A stretch of DNA of 64,000 nucleotides from Otatea glauca (GCA_036346275.1 CM070727.1:4517760-4581759), one strand, 5' to 3'; positions 35,429-47,900 are shown, counted from the stretch's first letter. The notes: generated from the letters alone by a model not told the origin. Program-made: numbers and translations.

Positions 35429-37067
35429 ATGGATCGCATGAAGAGAATTGCCGGCATGGCAAAGGGCTCATCCGTGGTTCCAGTTCGGAAAGACGAAGAT
35501 GAGAGCTTAGTTCTCTTTGGGGAGCTGTACAAGCATGAGAAAGAGAAGGATGTCAACCTCCTGGAACCAATGTACTCGGTGGAATTTGAATCTATCCAAG
35601 GTGAGATGTTACCTTCTCTTTTTTGTCCTTCATCTTGTCATGATATTAATGAAGCAATTTTTCCTTCTATTATCACTGCCTAGAGCTAACAAGAGGAGGG
35701 TTTTCATGATCTTTTCATCAGACTAGAAGAGATCTTTAGTCACTGATTTCAGTACATGCTTAGGAATATCTAGGGAAATGCAGTTCTCTGCTTGGAAGAT
35801 AGATCATCTGATTGGAATGCTTGGTTGACTGAATATAGGAGATGGTCGTATGTTCAAACTCCCATCAGGGAAGAGAGATTATTTCCAGCCAGATGGCGAA
35901 AAGCATGACTACGACTGGTAAAGATGGAATTTGTTCATAGTTAAATTGATGTGCACCTATAGTTTCAATTATTTTTTTAAGAAAGAACAGTCAATTTCAG
36001 GCTCAAGACTCCCCCAGCCACCCCACTGTTCCCTTCCCTTGAGATGGAAGCTAATTCCTGTCAAACGGTTTTTCAGAGAGAGCTGCCCATCCTTCAACCA
36101 GTTAAAACTTCAAGGGTACGGTGACTGTTTTGTGCTGATACGCCCCTTTCAGCTTACATGACAAAGTAGCTGACATTCACAAAGTTGAAATACTCAACCA
36201 GGAGTCCAAAACATCCGATTAGTTAATCTTTTGTTACCATTTGTGAAACTGGTGTATCAAGCATTTTTAGAACAATTCATGTTCAATACCAGGTTCGTGC
36301 AAGTCATGTCCAAGCCAAAATGGAAAAAACTGATTTTTGTAGACAGTAGTACAAGATTTTCTTTGTAATTAAGTATTTTTTTCCTTAATCTTACTGTGAC
36401 ATTTGTGAAACTCCGACAGTTCTCAAGCAAGCCTGAGGCAACCAATACATCAAAAAGGTCTGAATCGCCTACCTCCAGCTCCTCGAAGTCTGTTACTCCC
36501 TCTTCATCAAAGAAAATCCCCATCAGAGGAGTCCCTGCCTTCCCTATAGAGGACGACTCAACTTACAGAATAGACAAGAGATCAAGCTACACACCTCTGA
36601 CAAATAGGCAGCACAGTGCAGTTCCCGCAACTACAACAAATACTACAGCAATGAAGTCAACTAAGAAAACCTCAGGCAAGAAGCCTGCAGTCCCAGGCAG
36701 CACAAATGCAGTCAAGAAAGTGAGCAACCAGGCGTTCCCTGACAAGGCACACAAGAACATTACGACAAGCGTGCCAAGAGCTCGGTCCAAAGATCCTTCT
36801 TTGGGTGTAAAGGATCTCAAGATCGACAATGGCATGGCAAGAAGACTGTCATGTCGACCTGCCGCAACAACAGGTAGCAACAAAGAGCTGCCATTAGACG
36901 GCACACAGAATACAATGGCACCGAAAGGGAAGGGTAGAGTTGGTATTGTGCCTGCTACCGATAAGGGTGGCCGTGCTGCCGAGGCGGCCCTGAAGGGAGG
37001 GAGAAGAATGGGCGGGGAGAAGGAGCAGATGCCAAAACTTGGAAGCCATGCAAAGAAGTTAGGGTAA
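35429..37067 (+). CDS. Basic Ser/Pro/Lys-rich protein with TPPATPLFPSLE motif (BPP-like)
   Basis: Four exons (35429-35600, 35839-35917, 36001-36115, 36420-37067) join in frame to 337 residues, all with GT-AG introns. An acidic N-terminus (ELYKHEKEKDVNLLEPMYS) is followed by YFQPDGEKHDYDWLK and TPPATPLFPSLEME (about residues 72-100). The rest is a long low-complexity basic tail rich in Ser, Thr, Lys and Pro. DYDWL-TPP-TPLFPSLE motifs are shared with plant basic proline-rich proteins, some of which bind microtubules; this function is inferred and not shown for this subgroup. The gene starts 918 bp after the ITPK stop on the same strand. It looks intact. Confidence 0.8.
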
Positions 37068-37188
37068 TCGTTGTCTGTTGATAGAGTAGTTCAGACGTTG
37101 TTGTTTCAGGAAGTGATACACAGAGAGTAGCATCCATTCAGCCCAATTTATGCAAATACACTTAATTCGGGAAGAGCTTTCAGTTGCC

Positions 37189-37473
37189 TTAATTTATGCG
37201 AAATTCACTTAATTTGAAAGTTCGCAGTTCATGTTTTGTGTTAGAGATTAGGTGAATAAACAATCTACATGTTGGTTAGAGGAACTGTCTTATGATACAA
37301 GACACCAACTCCAGTCTTTCCTTCCGGTGCAACTACATTCCTTGTGCCGTCTAATGACACTTAATTTATAAGAAATACACTTATTTTGAAAGTTCACAGT
37401 TCATGTTTTATGTTAAGAGATTAGTTTAATGAACAATCTACATGTTGGTTAGAGGAACCGTCTTATGATACAA
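37189..37473. repeat. Direct duplication of about 115 bp (about 172-bp spacing)
   Basis: Segments at about 37189-37303 and 37361-37473 share acaatctacatgttggttag, aggaac(t/c)gtcttatgatacaaga and the preceding gttcatgtttt, with scattered differences. They lie in the 3' flank of the TPPATP-motif gene. No gene is seen from 37480 to 38330. Confidence 0.75.
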
Positions 37474-38335
37474 GAGTCGCTCAAACAGTGAAATCGTTTA
37501 TGCATTCATTTGAAACATCAAATACACTTACATTTTCATGGACCAGACTTATGTATGTACCATAACACAATCCTGATTGAATCAACCAATAGGGATTTTC
37601 TTCTCTTCTGACGCACTAATTCGCATATAGTAAACAGTTCAGAGAGCATGTGGGTTTGAATTCAAAACACTTCTTCATTAAGCTACCTGCAATTAGTTGA
37701 AGCATTGGAAGCGAAGTATCAACACTGGAATGGACACTAACAAACAAAAAAGTGATCAACTTGTGCAAGGAAGGAATCAATCCCCAATTCATCACTGCCA
37801 TCAACGAAAATCTGCAAATTGTCTACTCAACTCATGGTGTCGTCCACATCTTCATCAGGACTTCACTTCCATAGAAGTTTCTGAATGTTCAGTATTGTTG
37901 GTATCTCTTGTAACTTGCACACCTGCATCAGAACTCTGAACTCAGAAGTACAAAGGTTGATTAGTAGTACGTCTTTGAGCACCGGAGAGAACTACACGAG
38001 TAGGCACAGTTGAAACTTCGAACAGATCGAGATGTATCGGGTAGACTTCGAATGATTTCCACAAAAATTCCTCTCTTTGCTCCTTTTGACACCCGACTTG
38101 GCACCGTCAGGTTGGCTTTCAGTTTCTCCTTTGATGATCTGTGTGCCGTTTCTGGTACGCCGAATAATTGACTGATTGATTGATGGCACTGAAGTGATCA
38201 GGTCCAATCGTCAATTTCACAAGTCATGCTATGCATGCGCAGTGTTCAATTGCTCTACATCGCTGCGAATCATGCAACCATGTGTAAGCTTCTAGGATCT
38301 GGACTAGTGGAGAGGTGCTGGTGAGACGGCAATTT

Positions 38336-38735
38336 CTGTTGGAATTAATCTTGAGCTAACCACCCAACTAACGAATTCCGAAATTAGGGGAGGAAATCCC
38401 ACCTTATGCGCCATGATCGGAGGTTTTATCCACCAAATTGGTTTTGGTCCCGAGTCAAGTGCACACTATATAAGAGGTTTCGCCGGCTTCTCGTGATCCA
38501 CCCCATGATCACAGAGAAAGCGCAAAAAGGAAAAATCTAAGATTTTGACTAACTGCCGATCCTTAGTCGTGCCCTCTGACCCGAAGATCATCTACCTTCT
38601 ACTGCGTTTTCATCGCCGGTGGCTACTGGGACGACGGCTTCTTCATTCTTCGTCATCGTCGACGACCACTGCTTCCAACTCATCATCACCACCGATCTGC
38701 AATCGATGACTTCGCCTAACGGTATATATGCTATC
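38336..38735 (+). mobile_element. Possible Ty1/copia-type LTR remnant
   Basis: The segment starts tgttggaattaatc, contains a ctatataag TATA box near 38467, and reads into atgacttcgcctaacgg, like the junction of a copia LTR leader with a short gag start. There is no second LTR or clear target duplication, so this is tentative. Confidence 0.3.
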
Positions 38736-39223
38736 GTTTTCCGCATTAAGCGTTCATGTGAATGACTAGTTAATGTCTTAAGAACCCTAATTTTTCTATC
38801 AGTTTCGTCTTCTGATCCCCAGATGGAAACGCAACAACGAAGTTCAGAGGTGAAGACCCTGACTACAAGCTAAAATATCTGCTTATTCAGCAGGAAAAGA
38901 GTGGATGGAAATTTCGACGTTTTTTTTTTCAAACAGGCAAATACCAGCTCCATAGACAACAGCTGCAAAAGGCTAATCACAACCTTTCGTAAATATCCCA
39001 ATGGTCAATAAAGCTGCAAATTATCATATTTATGTGTGGCAACACTAGGCTGTTCTAATTTTCTCCAGTCCAAGTCTGTTGTCACTTCAAAAAAGGAAGT
39101 CTACAAAAGTCGTGTATGATCATTGGCTTTTGGCCTCAGCATACTCTGCAGTCTTATTCAGACAATGACCATAACCAGTAGGAAACATCTAAGTAGAGTA
39201 AGCATTCATCACATTCTTTTTTT

Positions 39224-39374
39224 TAAGCTCATGTTGCACAAGAAGCTCAGCATCCATGAAAACAGAACTTTGACAAAATGGCAATTTATTCTGCTATACA
39301 TACAATTGTATGGTTGTCATCGTCATCCACAGTAGTAAGTAAAACATCTTGCTTCACAAATACTCCTACAATGC
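39224..39374. repeat. Left copy of the 151-bp direct repeat flanking the chromovirus
   Basis: This runs from taagctcatgttgcac to tactcctacaatgc and ends at the base before the LTR start (TGTCAAG, 39375). It is identical by eye to 44546-44696. It equals host DNA next to the ankyrin gene 3' end and behaves as a target-site duplication. Confidence 0.95.
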
Positions 39375-39812
39375 TGTCAAGGGCGTCAGGCCCTTGACTG
39401 GCCGGACCTCGGCTACGTAACTCGTAGCCGCCGTCCGTCTTCTCCGGTGAGGTTAGACCCCTCTACCGCAGGCTTGAGGAAGAAGAAGAGATTAGGAAAT
39501 AGTTTTCTTGCTTGCCTCACTTCCTGTGTGGTTACCAGAATATATGGCCAGCAGCCCCCTAATTTAGAAACTAATAAAAGGAAGGAAATACTAATAAATA
39601 GAAAGGGCCAGCAGCCCCCTAATTTAGGACTAATAAAAGGAAGGAAATACTAATAAATGGAAAGCTATCTCTACTTTCCATTTTACTAATAATAGAAAGC
39701 TATCTCTACTTTCCATCTTAGCCACTTGTCGTGATTTCACGCGCGTCCGCTGCGCGTCGCACATCCCGTGCCCGACGACGCCTAGTGTATGTAAGGCCGT
39801 AACGCCCGAACA
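39375..39812 (-). mobile_element. 3' LTR of the chromovirus (438 bp)
   Basis: It runs from tgtcaag (39375) to cgaaca (39812) in plus-strand coordinates. It contains a 60-bp tandem repeat beginning ggccagcagccccc (39546 and 39606) and a second short repeat, ctatctctactttccat. It differs from the partner LTR mainly in GC-rich ends and lacks an 18-bp gtgc/gcattcc insertion found there. Confidence 0.9.
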
Positions 39813-39815
39813 TGA

Positions 39816-39834
39816 CATCTCTCCCCTCCTCGAG
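39816..39834 (-). other. Polypurine tract of the chromovirus
   Basis: On the minus strand this reads gaggaggggagagatg, directly before the 3' LTR, the expected position of the plus-strand primer. Confidence 0.75.
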
Positions 39835-39859
39835 AGGCAGCTCGTCCTCGAGCTGAAAT

Positions 39860-40990
39860 GCTGGATACCTGACGCGGAAGGGCTCGACATCTTCCTGTGG
39901 CCGGCGCGCGAGGATCGACCTTCCATTGGACCAGACTCATGGACTCCACGAGCGACGCCGCCGACGACAACAAGCGCTCGGCCTGGGGCAATGGCGCGTG
40001 GTGGACCGGCGGAAGTGGCGGAGGAGAGCGGCGAGCGCCATGGAACTTCTTCAGAGGCCGACATGGAACACGCCGTGCAAAGCGAGCTCGAGGTGGGAGA
40101 GCGAGGCGACAAAGAACCTTGTTGATCATCTCGGTGATGCGGTAGGGCCCGAAGTAGCGCGGCTTAAGCTTGCCGGAGGAGGCCAGGAGCAGCGACGCAA
40201 CCGGGCGCTGACGAAGTCGGAGCAGCACCCAATCATCGACTTTGTACGAAACATCGCGATGGGCCTTGTCGTAGTGATGCTTCTGAACCGCCTGGGCTTG
40301 CTCGAGACGAGCGCGGATGTCTGCGAGGAATTCCTGGCGTTCTTCCATGTTCTTGGCAACGGCCGCCACCCGTGTGTCCCCCGGCTCATAGGAGCGGATG
40401 GTTGGTGGGTCGCGCCCGTAGACGACCCGGAACGGGGTGTTCCGAAGCGAGGTTTGGTACGCCGTATTGAAGACGAACTCCGCCCATGGGAGCCACTGCA
40501 GCCAGTGACGCGGTCGATCGCCCGTGAGGCAGCGAAGGTACATGATGATGACTCGTTAGCCGCCGGACGCCCATCCGATCGCGGGTGGAAGGCGTCGTCA
40601 TGTGTAACTTGGTACCCACTAAGCGCATAAGCTCGCGCCGTAAGGTCGACGTGAAGATCGGTCGCGATCGACACAATGGATCGCGGCACCCCATGAAGAC
40701 GGACGATGTCGGCGAAGAAAGCTTGGGCGACGGACTCGCGGAGTACGGTGAGCGAGCGGGATGAAGGGAATATTTTTGAACCGGTCGACCACGGTGAGGA
40801 TGACCGACTTGCCTCAAGACGCGAGGGAGCGCCGATGAAGTCGATGGCGATGTCCGACCACACACCTCGCAGATCGGCAGAGGAGAAGGAGACCGGCAGG
40901 ATGCGGTGTTCGACTTGTAGCGCCGCACGTGACACACTCGCGAACAAAGTCTTGGACTACCGCTTCATGTTAGGAAATGAAAATCGCTAC
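39860..40990 (-). pseudogene. Chromovirus integrase with chromodomain remnant, frame-broken
   Basis: Minus-strand frames hold integrase pieces in order: a zinc-finger end (FVRECVTCAALQ), a catalytic core piece (WSDIAIDFIGA) and HGVPRSIVS. Then follow FNTAYQTSLRNTPFRVVYGR and the C-terminal GKLKPRYFGPYRI. Next come a chromodomain-like SLVQWKVDPRAPAT stretch and the terminal GRDVMFG-type end in another frame. At least three frame changes prevent a continuous protein. Integrase would insert element cDNA; chromodomains target insertion to chromatin. Confidence 0.8.
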
Positions 40991-41169
40991 GGAGCCGGTG
41001 GAGAGTGCGCCGCACCCCTTCATGGCCCTCTTCATGCACGGCCCTCGTGATCTCTTTGGGAGGGAGGACGCAGCGAGATGTAGAGGCGGCTCGCGATCGC
41101 ACCATGCCGTCGACCACCGCCCATGGAGCCCCACGGAGCCCGCGCGCACTTCATCATGGATGGCGGCGA

Positions 41170-42560
41170 GGGCCGGCCGGTGAGTCAGGCTTGCCAAGAC
41201 GCGCAATGAAGTCGGTTGGGGGCCGACAGACCAAGACGGTCCCTTCCTCCGGTGTGTCGCGGCGGGAGAGCGCGTCGGCCACCACGTTCGCCGCCCCGGC
41301 CTTGTACTCGACGGTGAAGTCGAAGCCCATAAGCTTGCCCACCCAATGATGTTGAGGGATCGTCGCGAGGCGCTGATCGGCGGTACTTCAAGTCGTAGTG
41401 ATCGGTCTTGACGAGGAAGCGACGCCCCAGAGGTACGGCCGCCAATTGCGACGGCTGGACAAGGCCGATGAGCTCGCGCCATAAGCGGCGGCGCGGTGGC
41501 GTGGCGCTACCGGCTCTTCAAGAACGCCACCGGTGGCCGCCCCGACGAGGACCGCGCCGAAGCCGTGCGACGAAGCGTCACATTCGACGATGAATGGCTT
41601 GGTGAAGTCCGGCATGGCAAGGATCGGTGCGGAGGAGACGGCCGCCTTGAGGGCGTCGAAGGCCGCGGTCGCCGCTTCGGACCACTCGAAACCATCCTTC
41701 TTAAGAAGGGCAGTCAGGGGCGCTGCGATGGTCCCGTAATTGTGGACGAACTTGCGATAGTACCCCGCCAAGCCGAGGAAACCCCGGACCGCCCGAGCTG
41801 ACCGTGGAGCCGGCCACTCATGGATGGCCTGCACCTTGGCCGGATCCATGGCGACGCCTGCCGCGGAGATGACGTGGCCGAGGTACGCGACCGAGATGGC
41901 ACCGAAAGCACACTTGGTGCGCTTGACGAAGAGTTGATGGTGCCGAAGCTCGGAGAAGACGGCGCGGAGGTGGCGCAGGTGGTCGGCCCATGTCGTGCTG
42001 TAAATTAAAATGTCATCAAAGAAGACGAGAACAAATTGGCGGAGGAACGGGCGGAGAACATCGTTCATGAGCGCCTGGAATGTGGCCGGAGCGTTGCAGA
42101 GGCCGAACGCCATCACCAGGAACTCGTACAGGCCATCATGAGTACGGAATGTGGTCTTGTGCACATCCTCGAGCCGCATCCGCACTTGATGGTAACCCGA
42201 CCGTAAGTCGAGCTTGGTGAAGAAGCGCGCGCCGTGGAGCTCGTCGACCACCGGAATAGGAAAAGCGTCCTTGACGGTGAGCGCATTCAGGGCGCGGTAA
42301 TCCACGCAGAATCGCCACGACCCGTCCGGTTTCTTGACGAGGAGGACCGGCGAAGAGAACGGTGAGTCGCTACGGCGGACGATGCCCTGCTCGATCATGG
42401 CGGCACACCGCCGCCGAGTTCGTTTGTGGGCGACGGGTATCAGACGGGCGCACCGCCACCGGGAAGCATCGGGCTTGAGGATGATGCGGTGGTCATGACC
42501 CCGGCCGTGGTAGACCGGTCGGCTCAAGAAAGATGTCGCGAAGCGCCCAACACCTGGCCG
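41170..42560 (-). pseudogene. Chromovirus reverse transcriptase and RNase H
   Basis: A 379-residue minus-strand frame (42527-41388) encodes the RT: SPVLLVKKPDGSWRFCVDYR, FTKLDLRSGYHQVRM, AFGLCNAPATFQ, and the catalytic FFDDILIYS. RNase H begins with FIVECDASSHGFGAVL. The frame then breaks at small deletions, and RNase H continues in two other frames (GRRFLVKTDHY; MGKLMGFDFTVEYKAGAANV; ADALSRRDT). RT is intact over its core; RNase H is not. The typical family order and motif spacing are kept. Confidence 0.88.
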
Positions 42561-43130
42561 AGGAGTGTGTCCGCGCCACGGCCTCGTTGCTCAGAGCGCT
42601 TGGCGCGATCGGCGATGGCACGCCTTGCCAGCAGACGGTGTGGTCCTCGTGCTGGAACGACATGCGCCGGCCGGCGAGGTCCCAGACGATGGGTCCCCGC
42701 GTGCCGAGCCACTTGGTGCCGAGGACGACGTCGTACCCGGCCAGTAGCATAACGAAGAGGTCCGCCGGGAACAGGGCACCAGCGATGAGGAGGGGCGCGT
42801 CGCGGATGACGCCCTCGCAGGTGATCCGCTCGCCATTGGCGACCATGGCCGTGAGACGGGCGGCGTGTCAGAGCGGCAAGCCGGAGCGCCGCGCCGCCTC
42901 CTCCGAGATGAAGTTGTGCGTGCTGCCGGAATCGAGGAGCGCGACGAGGGATGTGGCCCCAAGCGTCACAGCGATCTGCATGGTGTCCGCCATGGGCACC
43001 CCGGCCAGGGCCTGCAGAGAGAAGCAAGGTGCCTCGTTGTCAGCCCCGGCCGCGGCGTCATCGTTGTCATCGATCTCCACCCCGTCAACGAAGAAAATGC
43101 GCCTGCAAAATCTGTTGTGGCCACGAGAGT
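42560..43130 (-). pseudogene. Chromovirus zinc knuckle and aspartic protease
   Basis: The minus-strand frame carries CDEKYSRGHN (a damaged zinc-knuckle end) and LVALLDSGSTHNFISEEA, whose DSG is the protease active site. In a second frame follows LAGYDVVLGTKWLG, the usual second protease block. A frame change lies between the two. Confidence 0.8.
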
Positions 43131-43214
43131 ATTTTTCGTCACACTTAAACAGAGCCCAAGACGACGCCGCCCGCTGGTCCGCCGGTCGGCCGCCTCGTTG
43201 CTCGCGCCAGTGGC

Positions 43215-43982
43215 CGGGCAACGCCACCGAGGCGCCGGAGCGCGAAGCGGCCGAGGGGACGCGGCGAGCGCTGGGCGTGGCGCCGGAGCCGGGAGAAGAC
43301 CGCGCGGGGCGGAACGAGCTGGAGCCGGCGCCGGCCTGTCGAACTCCATCAATTCAACCTGGCGCGCCAGGCTCATCGCCGCCGCGAGCGTCTCCGGGTT
43401 GTGGATGCGGACCGCGTGGCTCAGCGGCGGAAGCAGACCGCCGGTGTACAGCTGGACGCGCTGGAGCTCATCAAGTCGACCCGCGCGAGGAAGGAGGGCC
43501 TGGAAGCGGTTCGAGTACTCTTCCACGGTCCCCGATCGCCGGCACTCGGCGAGCTCAAACAACGGCGCCGCGCGGAGGGGCGGCCCAAACCGCAAGTTGA
43601 GGAGGTCCTTGAAGCGGCCCCAGCGCGGTGTTCCTTCGTCCTCCTGCAGCTGGATGTACCACAGCTGGGCCACGTCCTCGAGGTTGTAGGAGGCCATCCA
43701 GACCTTCTCCTCCGCCATGGTTCGCTGTTGATGGAAATAGGACTCACAACGGTTGAGGAAGATCAGCGGGTCAGACTTGCCATCGTAGCGAGGGAAATCC
43801 ATCTTCTGGAACCTGGGCGGGCGATCGTTGTGGTGCTCGCCAGTCGGTTGGCGGTGGCCTGCGGATGACGACTGATCGGTGGACAAGGCTTGGATTGCCT
43901 TGGCGTTGGCCTCGGCGGTGGCTTGGAGGGCTTGTACGGCCTTGGCGAGGTTCTCGACGGTGGTCTTGAGGTCGTCCCCCAT
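43215..43982 (-). pseudogene. Chromovirus Gag
   Basis: Starting at ATG 43982 (MGDDLKTTVENLAKAV), the frame encodes a coiled-coil-like N-terminus, FPRYDGKSDPLIFLNRCESY, and a retrotransposon gag domain (LEDVAQLWY..., then GTVEEYSNRF). It is intact for about 255 residues and then loses frame before the zinc knuckle. Confidence 0.85.
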
Positions 43983-44073
43983 GGCAGGCGCGGCGCAGGA
44001 AGTGGCGGAGCGCGGTGATGAAGGGCCGGCGGCTGGTGATGACGAAGGGATTCGAGTAGGCGAGGATCGCCGG

Positions 44074-44088
44074 GATCGTGATACCAGG
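44074..44088 (-). other. Primer binding site of the chromovirus
   Basis: On the minus strand, a few bases after the 5' LTR end, the sequence reads tggtatcacgatcc. Its first eight bases match the start of the initiator-methionine tRNA complement (tggtatca) commonly used by gypsy and copia elements. Confidence 0.7.
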
Positions 44089-44089
44089 T

Positions 44090-44545
44090 TGTCAAGCGGC
44101 GCCAGCCTTGATCGGCCGGACTCGCCACGTAACTCGTAGCCGCCGTCCGTCTTCTCCGGTGAGGTTAGACCCCTCTACCGCAGGCTTGAGGAAGAAGAAG
44201 AGATTAGGAAATAGTTTTCTTGCTTGCCTCACTTCCTGTGTGGTTACCAGAATATATGGCCAGCAGCCCCCTAATTTAGGAACTAATAAAAGGAAGGAAA
44301 TACTAATAAATAGAAAGGGCCAGCAGCCCCCTAATTTAGGACTAATAAAAGGAAGGAAATACTAATAAATGGAAAGCTATCTCTACTTTCCATTTTACTA
44401 ATAATAGAAAGATATCTCTACTTTCCATCTTAGCCACTTGTCGTGATTTCACGTGCGCCCGCTGTGCGTGCCGCGCATTCCGCTGCGCGTCGCACATCCC
44501 GTGCCCGACGACACCTAGTGTATGTAAGGCCGTAACGCCCGGACA
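44090..44545 (-). mobile_element. 5' LTR of the chromovirus (456 bp)
   Basis: It runs from tgtcaag (44090) to cggaca (44545). It is highly similar to 39375-39812, with the same internal 60-bp repeat. Differences cluster in the GC-rich terminal parts. Confidence 0.9.
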
Positions 44546-44696
44546 TAAGCTCATGTTGCACAAGAAGCTCAGCATCCATGAAAACAGAACTTTGACAAAA
44601 TGGCAATTTATTCTGCTATACATACAATTGTATGGTTGTCATCGTCATCCACAGTAGTAAGTAAAACATCTTGCTTCACAAATACTCCTACAATGC
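44546..44696. repeat. Right copy of the 151-bp direct repeat flanking the chromovirus
   Basis: It begins at the base after the LTR end (44545) with taagctcatg and ends caatgc. It is identical to 39224-39374. Together with the left copy it gives an exact 151-bp target-site duplication. Confidence 0.95.
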
Positions 44697-44917
44697 CTAC
44701 AAAAGGTGGCTGCTTCAAGTTTCGCCTGGAATGTACACAGTAACCGCATTCAGATGGCTACTTTGTTTGTGCAAGGAAGCTTCAGTTCATACACCATACA
44801 GCCGCCATGTTCTAGGCCTAAATATACTTCGAGTCATCTTTGCTGAATGCCATGGTGTGGCCTCAAGCAAACAGGCTTCGATATATACAAGACTCGATTG
44901 CAACTGTCATCGTTATC

Positions 44918-47900
44918 CTAAAGCGCATACATCTTCTTATATTCACTGTTCAGTAGCTCTGTATCCGAGTCAACTGATATGGACCATGATTGGCTTGTGG
45001 AGGACCTCCTAATCCTCCTCATGCTCTTCTCCTCGATCCTGTGAGTAATAATACAATAGCACATGGAACCAAGAGTGGCCAGCATGATCGCAGTGCCAAT
45101 TGCCATTGTACACCAAGCCAGCCACTGATCATCATGGCCCACGACAACATAGGTCAGTGCTATGAAGGCTGCCGATATGCAGAGGCATGCGAGCCACATC
45201 AACTTGTTCATCACAAAGACCATCTTTTTCTTGGCTTTCTGCTCAACAACAATCAGAGAGGTCTGGACAACGACGACGGCAAGCGAGATAAAGAGAGCCA
45301 AGGAATCAAAGACCAAAAAGATTATAAATGCTGGATTGCTTGCTACGAATGCTTGTCCTAAGGACATGTTGGGATCAGTTGCATCTTTCATATCCTCCAG
45401 AAAACTACCAGGAATAGTGAATATGGCTGCAAAGGCGACAGTGGCAATAAGCACTGCGACAACGGTATTGGAGTTGATGGCATTGTTTAGCCCACCAATG
45501 TGGAGCTTTTGAAGTCTCTTCTTGATTTTGTGGAAATGCATCTTGGTCTGACGTGTTTGCTTGATCTGATATTGGACATCATGTCTAATATCGCTGACTG
45601 TCTGCTTAAGCTGCTTTGCTGAATTTGGAGGATTTACTTGCTCTTTTGCAATTACTCCACCAACTTCTCTCAAGATGTTAGCAAGTTCTTCATTGCCTAG
45701 TTTCTCTGCAATAGCAAAAGCAGTCTCTCCTGCTCTATTAACTGCATTGATATCAATCCCATCAACTGATATTAGAGTCTGAACTATCTGCAAGGGATTA
45801 CGCAAATATCAGCTCAGGATATGAGTTATGAAGTGAAAAAAATCTTTGAAATGCTAAGTACATACAATATTTAAGATCCGTAACAATCTGGTCAAAACTT
45901 ATTAGAAGTTACATGGAAGAAAGCCTTCCCACTCTTTTTCGTATATCCTGAACTGTATGTTTATTTATTCTTGAGAAAATTGTTAATTGCCCTTTTAGAA
46001 TTCTTTTATAGAACATCTAACACTGCCGGTATCAGGCGAGCAATATATCACAAATGAAAGAGCTGATGAGCTATTATTCTCATATTGTTCATGACCAACA
46101 TAGGTTCAACCAGAAATAAGGCTGTTAACGTGAAGACTGAAAGGATGGCAGAAAGTAGAAGATGTTCCTGAGATATGATCACCTACAATGGTGTTGCCCT
46201 TTCGGGTTGCAACATGCAATGGTCTGTTCCCCTTGTTATCTTCCAAATGTATAACTGAGACATCAGGCTTTAACAACTCGACTAGAATTTCAGCATTTTG
46301 ACCTTTTGAAGCCATGTGTAGTGCTGTTTGTCCCTTCTTATCTTTTCTGAAACCAATCTCTGGATCCTTATTTAACAATGATGTGACCACCTCCACATGG
46401 CCCATTCTTGCTGCTGAATGCAAAACTGTTTTGCCATTATTTCTTGCAATCCTGGCCAAGCTTGTGTCTGTTTCCAGTAGGAGATCGACAATATCAATGT
46501 GGCCTTGAGTGGCAGCAGTATCCAAAGCTGTGGCATTTACGGAATTTGTTGTCATAGCTAACGCAGGAAATGCCTGCAACAGCTCCTTCAAAACATCTGC
46601 AAAGCCAAGAAATGGAACTGCGCTATGAGCCAGAAATGATTTGACAAGTCAGTTTAAACAAAACACAGCGCTAACTGCTAAGGTATAAGCATCATTATGG
46701 TTAGGGGATACGAGTCAGTTTAAACAAAACACAGCGCTAACTGCTAAGGTATAAGCATCATTATGGTTAGGGGATAGGAGTCAGTTTAAACAAAACACAG
46801 CGCATAACAGTTCAATTTTCTCCACAGCCTACAAATCCAAATATTGAAAATTACACAGGTTGATTGGTTCAGGGCAGACAGCTGGCAGATCAAACAAGTA
46901 CCAGGAAGTACTAATTTACAGGTGCTACGAATTGACAAAATTTGTTATCTTATCGCTAAATTTATGGTCAGATGAATTATATTTGATGCCCAAAATGATA
47001 GCCACTACTTTGTTTTAGACACATCAACTATTTTAAGCATATCCTGGAATATTGCTGCACATTGTATAAAAAATGTTAATCCATACTAAATTTTTCTGTC
47101 AAACCAAGAAAGGTAAATAATTCAAGTAAACTAGCAGATTTACCCGTACAACTGTGTGGCTAGATATTATGATACAATTGTCTTTCATATACAACTCTAC
47201 TTCCAACAATTGAAATACAATTGTATTTATCATATAACTCTAATATTTATATATGATTAATCTATACCGTTATAATCTAACACCCACCAAAATAAGTGGT
47301 GGGGTCCTTCTCTCTTTCTTTTGATGAATGTGAGAATTTCTACGATTTTTTTTCTTTTTTAGGTTATTAAGGGATTTTCTTGCCCTTAAAACGAAGGAGA
47401 TACCTTGAATATCACCGGTTGTTTTTATTTATATAGATCTATCATCCATTTATTGTAGAAGGCACTCAGTGTGTAAATTCTTTATTAATGCATGTTCTTC
47501 ATGAAATATATTGGGAAAACATCCTTTTGTAATCATAGGGGTCTGAAGAAGTCAACCAGATACAAGTCATTACTTATAAACATAAACAACTATGAGTGCA
47601 AACAAACCAAAATGATTGGTTCAACTCAGTTCAACATATTAAAGAATTCCAATCCACACAAACCTAATCAGTAATTTATTGACTTGGCAAACAGAACTAA
47701 TTGGGATCAAATTCAATAATGAATTATCATTCATGATGAACGAAAGAAACTAACCCAGATGACCCTGCTTCGCCGCAATATGGAATGCATCGAAGCTGTT
47801 GCTGGCCTTGATCCCTGATGACTGCACATCACACACCTTCAATATCTCGCACACAACCTCGGCATGCCCCTTCTCAGCAGACACATACAGCGCAGTTTCA

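Larger units (their letters stand above)
39375..44545 (-). mobile_element. Chromovirus-type Ty3/gypsy LTR retrotransposon, 5171 bp
   Basis: The element reads on the minus strand: 5' LTR 44545-44090, primer binding site, gag, protease, reverse transcriptase, RNase H, integrase, chromodomain remnant, polypurine tract, 3' LTR 39812-39375. LTRs are TG...CA and nearly identical in their AT-rich middles, so the insertion is young. The coding region has several frame breaks, mostly small indels in GC-rich DNA. Short LTRs (about 450 bp) and total length suggest a Reina-like clade, which is inference. It lies 372 bp beyond the ankyrin gene's stop codon, in the same orientation as that gene. Confidence 0.92.

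Noticed and set aside
39897..43868. Long plus-strand ORFs across the chromovirus (for example 39926-40630, 42533-43600)
   Set aside because: They are antisense shadows of pol and gag; the minus-strand frames hold the conserved RT, IN and Gag motifs.
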